This document shows, piece by piece, positions 12,190 through 22,708 of a DNA stretch of 64,000 nucleotides. The DNA comes from Phialocephala subalpina (taxonomy: Eukaryota > Ascomycota > Leotiomycetes > Helotiales > Mollisiaceae). Positions within the stretch are counted from its first letter, which is position 1, and each line of letters opens with the position of its first letter. Under the pieces are notes generated by a model. It was not told the origin of the DNA. It saw only the letters and a list, made by a program, of their open reading frames with translations, and did no database searches. Both the position numbers and the translations under genes were made by a program. The stretch covers positions 2,078,439-2,142,438 of the forward strand of contig FJOG01000001.1 of the NCBI GenBank assembly GCA_900073065.1, given 5' to 3'.

Positions 12190-12230
12190 GTAAGAGTAGG
12201 GACCATCACGCAAGGCCCACCTAAGCGAGA
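12190..12230 (+). repeat. 41-bp dispersed repeat, copy 1
   Basis: Begins GTAAGAGTAGGGACCATCAC and ends TAAGCGAGA. It matches the copy at 12961-13001 at 35 of 41 positions in the same orientation. It is probably the end of a degraded transposon; the family is not determined. Confidence 0.7.
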
Positions 12231-12806
12231 CGCAGACACGCGTTAAGTTTTCACTCTCTATTTTTATTATCAATTATTACAACAACCATTAATCCTTTTA
12301 GCTTACAATTCGCAATGAAGAACGACCTTATCTTTAGTTCTCTACCCCCAAAAGAGAAGGGAGAATGGCCTACTCCTATTCGCATAACGATACGTATTTT
12401 AAGACGTCAAGGAAAATCTCAGTGGTAGATTGTTAAGGAGCGTTCCCTCTTGTGAGATAGAATCGACTGTAGATTTAAGAAAGTCTCTCCTTTTTTTCGA
12501 GAGGTGCCGTAAGACGAGATGGAAAGCACGTCGTGATAAAGGTGATGAGATGAAGAGAAAATGAAGTTCGAAAGTAAATGAGGGAAGAAGTGAATCCGAG
12601 GGGGGCTTATACTCGCACTAGTAAGGGGGGCTCGAGAAGCTCCTTCTCGAAGCGTCAAGTGAGCCTTCCTGTTTTGCACTCGCGACGTTCCTGGTTTCTT
12701 CGAGTTGGGTCAGGCAGCAAACCTCGACACCAGAATGAGTGAATCGTTGGATGTACAGAGTCAAGTGGGACATTCATTTTCACCTCTCAATTGCGTGATG
12801 GTACTT

Positions 12807-12959
12807 TGGTACTCGGGGTAATATGTCCTGCCAAGCCTTCTAGAGACTTCTTTAATTACAGGGGAAATGGTCCAATCAAGTTTCCAAACTCCGTCAATTA
12901 TTACCCGCTTAAGTTTAAGGTGCTCTATGGAGATTTTGGACTTATTACCCCGGGTACGA
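12807..12959. mobile_element. Small MITE-like element with 22-bp terminal inverted repeats
   Basis: 12807-12828 and the reverse complement of 12938-12959 agree at about 18 of 22 positions, centred on a CGGGGTAATA core. The element is about 153 bp, non-coding, and sits inside the larger inverted-repeat structure directly next to the second 41-bp repeat. I see no certain target duplication. Confidence 0.5.
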
Positions 12960-12960
12960 A

Positions 12961-13001
12961 GTAAGAGTAGGGGCCATCACCCGTGGACCACTTAAGCGAG
13001 A
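12961..13001 (+). repeat. 41-bp dispersed repeat, copy 2
   Basis: Begins GTAAGAGTAGGGGCCATCAC and ends TAAGCGAGA. It is followed at once by AT-rich sequence, as expected for a transposon end running into a decayed interior. Confidence 0.7.
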
Positions 13002-13375
13002 ATTATCATTTCAACCTTTACTTTTAAAATCTTGATTGTTTAATAATTTATAAATTGTTTTGCTTGAAATCTTAATCATGAATTAATAAATAAAAGCTAA
13101 TCCATGTATTATAATTATATCTTCAATTTTACAAGTTAATTACTTAGTATAATAGCGAAATTTACGTGGGTCTATTTAATCCTTTAGCTTTTATAGCTTT
13201 TTCTTCAAATCCTTTATACTTTTTGGCACGTAAATTAATTTCCTTAGTTTTTTGTATTTATCGCCAAGTCTTCTCAATTAGATTTAAATCTAATAAAAAA
13301 AAAGCTAATTAAAGCTTTATGTATCATATTATAGCCTTAGTAAACCGGCGTTCTTCGTATATATTTTAACCCCGT
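13002..13375. repeat. AT-rich block, probable degraded transposon interior
   Basis: Base composition drops sharply to mostly A and T, with many TA steps and no coding frame, while the flanks are of ordinary composition. This pattern is typical of RIP-mutated repeats in ascomycetes. Short runs such as TTTAGCTTTTATAG recur in similar form near 12290 and 48660, which suggests a shared parent family. Confidence 0.55.
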
Positions 13376-13540
13376 TTTTTACTTTTATTTACTTTCGATC
13401 TTCATTTTCTCTTTATCTTATCACCTTTATCACGACGTGCTTTCCATCTCGTCTTACGGCACCTCTCGAAGTCTCTCCTTTCTCATATCATCTCGACGAG
13501 CTCTTATTTCACTTTGACGCCTCTTTCGGTAAGATTTTTA

Positions 13541-13612
13541 CTTCACCTTCACCTTCACCCTCTCACCTTCACCCTCTCACCTTCACCCTCTCACCTTCAC
13601 CCTCTCACCTTC
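13541..13612. repeat. 14-bp minisatellite
   Basis: About four to five copies of CCTCTCACCTTCAC in tandem, nearly perfect. Strand asymmetry is strong (pyrimidine-rich top strand). Confidence 0.9.
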
Positions 13613-14147
13613 GATTCCCTTATCCAGTAACCACCTCCTTCACTTTCATCCTTTCAATGCATCTCCCACCCCGAGTCTCTCTAAAGAAGCTATGAGTCTC
13701 GATTCAGTAGTCGCAAGCGACCACCTCCCTGGTGCCCTGTCAATCAATCGGAAATATCCCGTACGAATGTCCTGGGAATCTCAAATTCCAAAAACACTTC
13801 ATCCTTATCTATCATCGCCCGACATGACGACGACGAATATCTGGCTCGTCTGAATTTCATCCAGTACGCACTAGCATGCGGACGGGCTCTCACCCTCCTC
13901 TCACCAACCAATGAAGGTGTACTTGCAACGATCAGAGACTGAGCATTCAACTTTACGATTACTCTCAAAGAATCCCAAATGTCCACTCCAAACCCAGTCG
14001 CTATGCAATGCAGAACCCGCCATCTATCTTACACAGATGCAAAATGCATACACAGACGCTCGCTGACTATCATACAAATCAAATACACCTCGTGAGCATA
14101 ACGCATCCGTGGGTATCATATCTCCATTACTCCCTCATCCCCTAATG

Positions 14148-16215
14148 TCAAAAATTCACACTATGCTGCATCGTAATCTGACTTAAGCTCAACGTCCTCG
14201 GCGCGCTCTTCCTCCCCTCAGCTTTCATCTCATCTCTCCCCACCTCCCCAAAAATCTCATCTCCAAACTGGCCTCTCTCCTCATTAGGCGTCTGAAACAC
14301 CTCTTCATGCTCATCTCTAAAATGTCCTTCATCCTCACTACTATCATCCTGTTCAAACGCCGAGAACTCTCCCACAGTAACCTGGATCGGATCACCCGCC
14401 GCATCTGATCCGGGCGTAGGATACGACGCTGCTCCAGAATGAGAAGATAGATATGCCTGAAGTTGGCGTTGAAGAGAATGAACTACGTTCTCTAGATCCT
14501 GTCGTGCCGCCTGCTCGACGAGAATCATGTTCGCGAGAGCAGTGTAGTGCTCTCCTGTAAGTGTACTGTCTTTAGTGAATGTCGGTGAACTGGAAGGAAT
14601 TCCACGGATAGTGGTAGAAGTTGAGAGCGGGCGTGCGAAGTTCGTCGTTGTGTTTGGAGGAGCTGGCATCTCGGAAGTTGGGGCGGTGGATAAGGGAAAG
14701 TTTTCAAACGAAGGGTGGTAGGAATTATGTGTTGATATTGTGGAGGGTCGACTGCTTCCGTAGGAGGAGGAGCGGATTTGACTCCCTTCCAACAAATCCG
14801 CTCTTCCTCCTGGAGGGCGGGATTCTCGTGCTGGGGGCAGGGGCGGCGCGTCGCGGTATCTGTGGTGGCGAGGTAAGGAAATGTCCGAGCTGTCGGTTTG
14901 TGGTCTTGGAATCGAGGTGTTGCGTTTTCTTGTTGATCCTCTTCTCGGAGAATCTTGAAACTGCACGGCTTCTTCGGGGCGCGGGTAGTTCCCAGAGCTC
15001 ACAATCCGCTCCATTTGCATCATGCGTTCTTCTAGTCTCTGCACTCGGGTCTCAAGGCTAGCAGCTTGTGTAATCTTCATGCCCGCCATCTCGAACATGA
15101 AGGGTTGTGGCGGTTCTTGTGGTAGTGCATCACGTGCATCGTCTCCCTCATCTACCAGGATGGGCTCTTCGGTTTCGGCTTTGTTCGAAGACATTGGTGA
15201 CAGTACCGCTGGATCATAACTCTCTCTCCAATATCGAATTTCGTCGCTCCGCCGCCGTCTGGCGATTTGTGTCCCCACAACATCCCGTAGTTCGCCAAGA
15301 CTTCGGCTCCTTCTGTTCGGGTGGCTTCCGCTGGTGACAGCCGTTCCAATATTTGCATCAGCCACGGCGTCTGAGATAGCTTTGCTGCCCCGTCCGTGAG
15401 TGCTCGCGGGTCGTGGAGAGAGTCCCGTCCAGTCCACATATCCAGGTGTCTTTGTGGGTGTCCATAATCTGCTGGGTGTGGTGGCTCTGCGAGGCCTCCT
15501 TTGTCCATCCGCTTGTAGAGATCCGCGATTGTCCTCGTTTTCGGTGCTTCCAAGCGGAAAGTCATCGGCGACGATCGAGTGAGACCGTAGTGCACGATTG
15601 AACTCGTTGATAGGTAGGGAAGCTGAACGTTTCTGGGAGCTCGCAGGTGGACTCCTGTTCAAGGCAGTTGGATCCTTCTCCAGTCAGCCAAATGTACACA
15701 TTCTGATTTTAGATGTAACTCACACTTCGATGTTGCCCAGCACGTATCTCACTCGGTCCTTGTTCTTTAGGACTTGAGGACCCGCTTCCTTTCCGTCTTT
15801 TCCCAAATAGCCGTCCAAACACTGCTCTCATAGTCGACTTCTTCCGCTGTGGCCGCCCTATACTTGATCCAGTGGTCTTGCTTGCCATGGAATTCCTCAA
15901 GTGATTTGGTTGATTTGTCCGTCTTATTGGAGCTTCAATTGAAGGCTGTACGGGCATTGGTCCAGACTGAGCTGCCGCTGCTGGGTCTATGAAATCGCTC
16001 ACTGCGATGCCAGTCTGATGAGATGTGTTTTCGAGTTGCGCCGCAACAGACTCTCTTATGCGAATCTGGTTCTCAGCATCTGATCCTAAGGGCAATGCTA
16101 TTCCTGCTCCTGGCGTCCTGATAGGGAATTCATCGTCGTCCGGGAACGGGATAGGATGGGATATTGTCTTTCCTCGCACGGATTGCCCGGTCCCTTGTCT
16201 GCGGAATTTACTCAT
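14148..16215 (-). CDS. Uncharacterised disordered protein with coiled-coil segments
   Basis: Two exons on the minus strand, 16215-15724 and 15674-14148, total 2019 nt and encode 672 residues. The 49-nt intron (GTGAGT, branch CTGAC, AAG) joins GQHRS to DPTALNRSPPASS. The start is the ATG at 16215 (MSKFRRQGTGQ); the frame runs seven codons further 5' but without ATG. The protein is rich in Ser, Pro, Arg and Glu. A basic patch (MRAVFGRLFGKRRKG) lies near residues 135-150. One predicted coiled coil is SLETRVQRLEERMMQMER and another is QDLENVVHSLQRQLQAYL near the C-terminus. An acidic stretch follows. No enzyme domain is visible. The architecture fits a scaffold or cytoskeleton-associated protein, but I do not recognise a named family and assign no function. 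Confidence 0.8.
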
Positions 16216-18307
16216 GGTGGAGGAGGTTGTCAACAATGTCTGATCCGTCGGGGGAGAGTCACAGTCGACAGATCATGGCCAGAAGTATCCCTTGGAGATA
16301 TACACATTAGGTAGGGACGTGGTGGGGTCGATGCTTGACGGTGGCGGCAAGTAAGGGAGAATCATCGCCAGCTGCTTGGTTGGCACGTCATTTCATCGCA
16401 CATAATATAGAAATCATGGATAGGTGAATTGTTGGTTTGTCCCTGTTCCATGAAGAGAAGGCCAGCGGGAGTCTTAGCCCATGCGTGGTGGCCGCATCAC
16501 GTATCATATATTCTGCGACGCCTGTCAGCGATAGACAAGGAAGAACCCATGAAACGGGGAGTGATAGCAGAGGCCAAGCATGGGTAACGGTGGGTTAAAA
16601 TAGAAGATTGGAAGGACGGGAGATCAATCAAAAGGGAGAGAGTCGTGGGCTGGGTGCGTGAACTGGGGGGGTCCCTGGAAGCAGAGGTGAGCACCAGCAC
16701 CCCCTACTCGACATCCCTGATGAGCCGCATTGAGACGCTACCGAACACTCAATAACCCTGAAAACCACCGGCTACCCCACGAAGACGCTGGCTGGGCTTG
16801 CTGGAGGCTTGCTGGAGGCCTGCTAATCACGCTGTTACTGGATTTTCCGCAAATGACACGACGCCTCAACAGCCCAAAGAGGCCCTAAAGCTCCCCGACA
16901 GGCAAGTAGTGGACCTGTCGGCTGCCGCGCCTTGCGCTCCCGAACCATCACGACGCCTAGTGTGAATGTCCTGGTGGTCCCTCACGATTGAGGTCATTCA
17001 ACTTTCATTCAACTTCATTCAACTTCAGCCAAAAAGGTCTTGCCTTGGGTCATGCATCCGAAACGAGCAGCACAGTTGTCTATTTGAACTGCGGCGTGCG
17101 CCCGCACCTGGACAACAACACGAGTTCGGAATCTTGGACCCGCCACGCCTTCCCGAAATGATTGACCGCCATGCGTGGTAGCGAGGTCTGGATCTGGCGA
17201 CAGGGAGGCCTGCGAGCTGGGAGCCCGGCAGGAGATCTTCGTTCCTCGGGGCGCGCAACACCAAAGAAGCAGCACATCAGCAGGACATCTCGAACCTCAC
17301 TGGCACCGTTTCTACAAATGAGATGTTGAGCATCATGCGCGACCGCGGCCAAAACTTTCCGACAACGCTGTTGTTATGATTCAGGCTTTTTTGGTTATAA
17401 CTGTAGAAAGCGGTTTCCCAACGGCAGCGCGTTATTTGCTCGCAGCAACGTGCGCGCGTGAAATGCTTGCTGCAGATGCAACCGTTGGCGCCAAGGGTGG
17501 AGATGGAGTTGCAGTTGCATGAGAGGATACGAGAGCACGAAGACAAGCCAGCTCTCCTGCACAGTCGCTACAACATGTCGATTCGGACACAGAAGTCGGG
17601 TGTTTTTCTCCTTAGCCTCTGCTGTGCATATGCAGATTTTCGTCTGAGGGTCAAGGGACATCATGGATAGGCCTATTCATGGATCACCTCAATGCAAATT
17701 GTCAGCGGCATGAAACAAACGCTCAGGAGGCGTGGATTTGAAAAGTCAAAGCACCAGGTGTTCGCTGGAGTTGCTCGGAGCTTCCACCGAACCAGCCTTG
17801 GGTCGAAAGGAGGGGGAAGTGCACAAGGACAACGTCCCATTCGCGCACATATTCATTTCTTTTGGAGGCAAACGAAGATTTATGCATGAAATTTCATGAC
17901 TCGAAGATGCGATAGGTCTTTCTTATGCATCCTTCACTCAGCCCAGCATCTCCTTTCCAGAGCATCCACAGGTGCACTGTTGTCCGTTCGAGACCATGCA
18001 GCAAGTCAAGAGACTTATTAGCAAAAGTTAATCTCGATATCGATACACGTCCGCACGCTTGTAAAGTGAAACAGCCGGGATGGACCCGCGTACGAAGTAG
18101 TCATTCGTCTGATGAAGCAAGCGGGAGACCCAATTGACCCTGGCTCTCGCGTGGCAAAGGATTATCTTTTTGCACCGCGGGGCTTCGAATTTTCGAGATG
18201 GCGCATACCATGCAATAACAGCAGGCATAATCTGCTTGAAGTACGGATCTGGTCTCCGAATAATGCTCTTACCTGGGTAGATCCATCGACGGTTCGCGGC
18301 GCGGCTA
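16216..18307. other. Intergenic region, about 2.1 kb, no gene supported
   Basis: It separates the coiled-coil gene (minus, start at 16215) from the 3' end of the helicase gene. Short imperfect tandems occur at about 16797-16823 (CTTGCTGGAGG units) and 16994-17025 (TTCATTCAACTT units). Open frames are short, overlap in several frames and lack motifs. Confidence 0.4.
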
Positions 18308-21300
18308 TCATTGCGCATTTAATGATGCCACTGACGGGTATCTCAAATCGCTATTCTCCTCGAGAAACTCCACCCACGATTTCAGAAACTTCGAGCCTCT
18401 GATCACACAGTTCTTGTCAGCGTACCGTCTCAGTCGTTCATCAGTGCAGAGATGCTCAACAAAAAGGTCTGAACTCACTGTAGCGTCTCAGAATCACCAA
18501 TCACGGTCAGTGAACGTTTTGGCCTGGTCATAGCTGGCTGGTTCAGCTCTATTCTTAGCGTTGCGTTTGAGGAGAAACTTACCGACGTTCAGTCTGCGTT
18601 TCTCACCCAAAAATCCGACTTCCTTCTCCGAGTTGCTTCTCACGAGGCTCACGATGACAGCTTCCTTTTCGCGTCCTTGGAAGCCATCTACAGATCCCAA
18701 TTCGATGCCGGGAAAAGCCTCCTTCATTGAACGGGACATTAATGCGAGCTGCATCGGTATGTTAGCATATGAGTCGTACCACTTTTAGACAGTGCATAAA
18801 TGCAACATAAAATATTATGTTACTCCCAATTGCGCTTCAGCGAAGTATTGATGAGAGTAAATGGACTTCCAAATGCCCTCGGCGCTTAGGGACATTTGAG
18901 AGGAGGTGCAGATATGCGTTCATCGGAAGCCTTCGAGGGGAATCTGGAAAGACTTCGCGAGTTCTAGCTTTCAGCTTTGAGCCGAAACGGTGGTGATCTT
19001 CAGGCATTTCGACATCCTTCCAGAGGTTCTGAATGCATACAGTGCTCGCAAAGTTGCCAAGAGTGTTTGCTGAAGAGGGCAACTCTTCCTCATAGGAGTG
19101 ACCTCATGTTCCGAGGTTTCTTTATTGCTTTTGCCTGCCCGTCAATACCGTTTCGCGGTGGCCGTGATGCTTCGAATGACCCGTCTTGAGAAGCACTTTG
19201 AAAGCTGTACTGCAGAACTGCAATAATCCTGATCATTCCGAGATTCTTCGTCCCAAGACTCGATCAGGTTTCGGATATTGACTTCCCGCGTTGAGTTTTG
19301 AGTTAAGAGGTTGTCTGGGGACGGCGCATCGTGACGACCCTCCAGAAAGGAACGGAGATTTATGCTCTTTAGTTGATCAACCTCATGGATGAGCTGACGT
19401 GGTTGATCACCTGAAGGGGCGGAGTCGTCTCCGAGCGGTTGGGCTGTACCGTCTGAATTAATCGGAGCCGGTGTTCCAGATCTCGTCAATGCCGCGTTGA
19501 AGGGCCATCATCAGATTGGTTCGATACTGAGTCCAGTGGCAGTGTCTCCCTCGGGTTCGTCCAACATAGCTTGCGAGTCCTGCGAATGCACTGCCCTCCT
19601 TTGGACACTAGCCTATGCCCAACACTCAAGGTGTAACCTATTCGAATGTCCTGGCCTCTTTGGACACTGGCCCAACCCCTTAATCGACTCGAATATGCTC
19701 ATGACCAATATTGCAACCTGGAAGGTACTATAGGAAAGTTGGATCTTACCTGCGCGTTATAGGGCGTAATAACAGCAATATCCTCCGGCTTGACACCAGC
19801 ATTTACCAGATTCTGAACATGCTGTTTCACCAGAGCAGCCTCCATCTCGTTGCTCTTGCTCTCACTCATCATTCCCTTTCCAGCCTTGACCTCTTCGTCT
19901 TCGCTCTTTTCAGGAAAGTCTCCGCCTTGGGTATCGAAAAAGATTAATGGCTCGATAGTATCCTCGGTTTCCTCAACTTCGTATGGTAGATCCTTTAGTA
20001 GTCTTGCTTTAACAGCTTCGGCTGCAATTAGCTTCGATTCGTAAAGCTGGTCGGAAGGAAATCTCATGATCTTCTCATGCATTCGGTACTGCGTCGTCAG
20101 CATTCTTTTGATGTCGGGTCCATGAAGCTTGAGAAGCCGGTCGAACAATGTAGTCTCAAGCGTCATCCCCTTGATCACCCCTTCCGTATCCTTGATCTTG
20201 GCTTTCGTCGTCTTCGAATTCAAAGACTTGATCGTCGGTGGCAACTGGAGATGGTCACCAGCAAGAACAACCTTACTTGCTCTAAGCAAGGGAACCCAGC
20301 ATTGTGCTTCTAGAGCTTGCGAAGCCTCATCGATGATCACAACATCGAAGGCTGAATCCTTGAGTTGGAAACCGCCCGCGCCGTGCAATGTGGCCAAGAC
20401 GACTTTGCTTCCTCCGATCAGAGTACCAATGCATTTCTTTTCTCGTTCTCTGAACTCCTTTCGTAGCTCCTTGAGGTCGCCATAGATTGCTTTTCGTTCT
20501 CGGCCGCTCTTCGTCTTGCGGATGGAAGCTTGCTTCATGTCCATCTCTTTCCTGACATCTTTAACGATAGCAGCGGCGTCTGAGGTCTGAGTGAGGACAT
20601 CTAGGGAGTGATTGACGACCGAAGGAAGTAGTCGGGCTGGATGGCCAAGTCGGACAATAGGTATCTTGTGGGGAGCGAGACGCTCCACGATGTTATCCAC
20701 GGAGATATTGGATGGACCACAGACCAAGACTCTCAGACTCTGCTTGAGCATCTGGAGGATTAGCTCGATGAGGGTGTGAGTCTTGCCAGTCTGAACGCTT
20801 CGTCAGTATATACCAGCTAAAATATTTGATTTGGGCAAAGTAGAGTAGAGAAAACGTTATCAATCTCCTGGACTTGTCTGGACTTTCTCAGGCTGGGCTG
20901 TGCTGAGACGGACATGTCGACTAAAAGATGTCCCTGCAGAAGGAAACTGTATTCTAGAAAGTCTAGCCAAGGCTGCGAGATTCACAGCGCTGGGTGAAGC
21001 AAAAGGAGGATACTTACCCCTGGAGGTCCATGAATGAGAGCTGCCTCCCTCGACGCCAATGCAAACTTGATAGCATCTTTCTGGCTATCATTCAGACTTG
21101 GATCAATCCACTCAATCTTCTCATCCAAGTCTCCCACCGGCGACGGACTGGAAAGCCCAAACAGTGTTCTCAAGAAACTCGAATACTCATCCTCCTTCAT
21201 CTTCTGCATCCTAGTCATCGTCTGATTCATCCTATTTCCCTTTAGCCAAAATCTCAGAGCCCCATCGACTGATCCAGAATATAACAAGGGTAGACATTGT

Positions 21301-22070
21301 CCCAAAGACTCTGGGACATTGCTCGGCCCTTTGGACTTGCTTTCTCGAATAGAGCAGAGTATCAATGAAGGAAAAGAACTCGCCTCTTATAAGTAACATC
21401 ATTAGCCAACTTGCAAACCCACAACCTCTTCGACCCCGTGACGCCATCATCTTCCTCATTGTCGAGCGCAACCCACACGCCAGTCTTCTGGGCTCTCGTG
21501 ACTACGCCTCGACTGCCCTTTGCTTCGAGGTCTTTGACTTCTCTCTTCTTTGCGCTGCCGGCTGGTTGCTCGCTGACGAGAACGATATCTCCTGTTCTGA
21601 TGCCTATGACTCAAGTCATCAGCCTCAAACTCGAGTTGTCAAAATATCAAGAGGAGCGAGGAGTTAGAAGGAGGAGTTCTATCCAGGTAACAGAAAGCCA
21701 GATGAAATCCATCATTTAACATATGGCAATAACAAAATGACAAAAATTGGGTCCAAAAAAGGCAAACGCGCAAAACGAGCAGACACTCACCATGCTCCCC
21801 TAACTCCCCTTCGTCCTTGCCGCTTCCCCCTTTCCCACTCACAGCACTATCCAACCCCAACTCGACCACAATCTTCCCTCCAAGTCCCGTCCTCAGAGAG
21901 CTCAACGTTAAATTCGTGATCGCGAGACCTGCGCGGGCTAGCGCCGTCGGCGTACTATTTGAGAGAAGAAGGTGTGTTTCTTCGAGCTCGGATTGGAGTT
22001 CTGAGTCTAGGAGTGCTAGTTGGGTTGTTGCGAAGTCGGGGATTGAGATGGGGGTGAGTTTTGGAGGCAT
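18308..22070 (-). CDS. hcs1: Superfamily-1 DNA/RNA helicase of the Hcs1 / SMUBP2 (IGHMBP2) type
   Basis: Seven exons (22070-21791, 21603-21384, 21231-21018, 20790-19750, 18748-18583, 18533-18479, 18398-18308) total 2067 nt, 688 residues, close to yeast Hcs1. Walker A is split by an intron as GPPG/TGKT (residues 235-242). [12 protein letters not shown] carries the DEAS motif near 393, [11 protein letters not shown] lies near 473, [11 protein letters not shown] near 606 and MTRPKR near 642. N-terminal [15 protein letters not shown] is part of the 1B/stalk region. These are Upf1-like helicases unwinding DNA or RNA 5' to 3'; yeast Hcs1 associates with DNA polymerase alpha. Oddities: intron 2 (152 nt) starts with GC, and intron lengths of 187, 152, 227 and 1001 nt are far above the roughly 50 nt seen elsewhere in the window. 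The downstream introns (49, 80 nt) are normal. All junctions fit phase and motifs. Confidence 0.9.
18749..19749 (-). other. 1001-nt intron of the Hcs1-like helicase gene
   Basis: Donor GTAAGA follows the codons for TPYNAQ and the acceptor is ATGCAG, preceded by a perfect TGCTAAC branch. The next exon resumes with [12 protein letters not shown]. The interior has ordinary composition. It includes an imperfect direct repeat (19583-19624 and 19643-19676, sharing TTTGGACACT), a small hairpin at 18871-18897, and a 115-codon minus-strand frame (19489-19142) without known motifs. An insertion into a small ancestral intron is the simplest history. Confidence 0.7.
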
Positions 22071-22708
22071 GGTAAGTGGTTGTGTGGTTGTTGTTTGTGG
22101 TGATGATGGATGAGGTGGGGTTGATGAGACGAGATGATGATGAGCTTATCGTGGTTGAAAATGTACCAGCTTTTTGGGGAAATTGAAAATTGGGCTTTTG
22201 TACGGGGATTGTGAGATGGCTATTTCAGTAATCGTATTTTGAGTTTGCTCTGGAAATTCCTCCAAGCCAGTTTTGCTAAGGTCCAGATCTTCTATGTTCT
22301 CAACGTCCCAATTTCTCCTGGGACATTTTTGGGCATTCTGAGATGACAGACGAACTAATGTCGGTCTTTGAAATAAAGATTAGAGGACGAACGAAAAGCT
22401 GTTGGTATCATGGAGATTATGTATTCATTCCTGTTTCCGCAGATGAAACACGTATGTGCAATCACGCGCTCCGCTCCCAATCCATCCACAACACAGCGCC
22501 CGCTATATGCTTTCAGCCTATAAAACAACCTTCGCAGCATTGTTCAATCCTTCCCAACTCCTTGCAACCATTATTCGAATGCCTTTGAACCGCACCACTA
22601 GCTCTTCTCCTCGAATTCTCCCCTTCCTCTCTGGTGTCACATCTTCTCTCTCCCTCTCTTCTGGTATCATTTCTTCTCAATCGCCATCCATCCCAATCCC
22701 TTCGGGTA
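22071..22708. other. Intergenic region between hcs1 and the DUF202 gene
   Basis: About 640 bp holding the hcs1 promoter and the 3' flank of the DUF202 gene, both on the minus strand. It has a GGGACATT hairpin at 22302-22327 and a TC-rich run at 22600-22690. No gene is supported. Confidence 0.4.

Larger units (their letters stand above)
12481..13482. mobile_element. Putative inverted-repeat element with flanking direct repeats
   Basis: An 83-bp arm at 12496-12578 matches the reverse complement of 13388-13470 with three mismatches, two of them C/T. Just outside the arms lies the same 12-13 bp sequence in direct orientation, AAGTCTCTCCTTT, at 12481-12493 and at 13469-13481, like a target-site duplication. 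The interior of about 810 bp has no coding frame and contains a smaller MITE-like element, a 41-bp repeat and AT-rich sequence. Long arms with a duplicated target of about 9-12 bp are reminiscent of Mutator-like elements, but no transposase is present and the class is uncertain. An inverted segmental duplication is the alternative. Confidence 0.55.
12108..14147. other. Repeat-rich intergenic region
   Basis: About 2 kb without a supported gene between the permease and the coiled-coil protein gene. It contains the 41-bp direct repeats, an 83-bp inverted repeat, a MITE-like element, an AT-rich core and a minisatellite described in separate entries. From about 13650 to 14147 I see no further structure. 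Confidence 0.6.

Noticed and set aside
19142..19489. 115-codon frame inside the 1001-nt helicase intron
   Set aside because: No known domain and no clear start context; treated as part of the inserted sequence rather than a gene.
18308..22070. Reading the 1001-nt gap as a transposon that destroys the helicase gene
   Set aside because: Donor, branch, acceptor and phase all fit an intron, and the seven-exon sum gives a full-length 688-residue protein.
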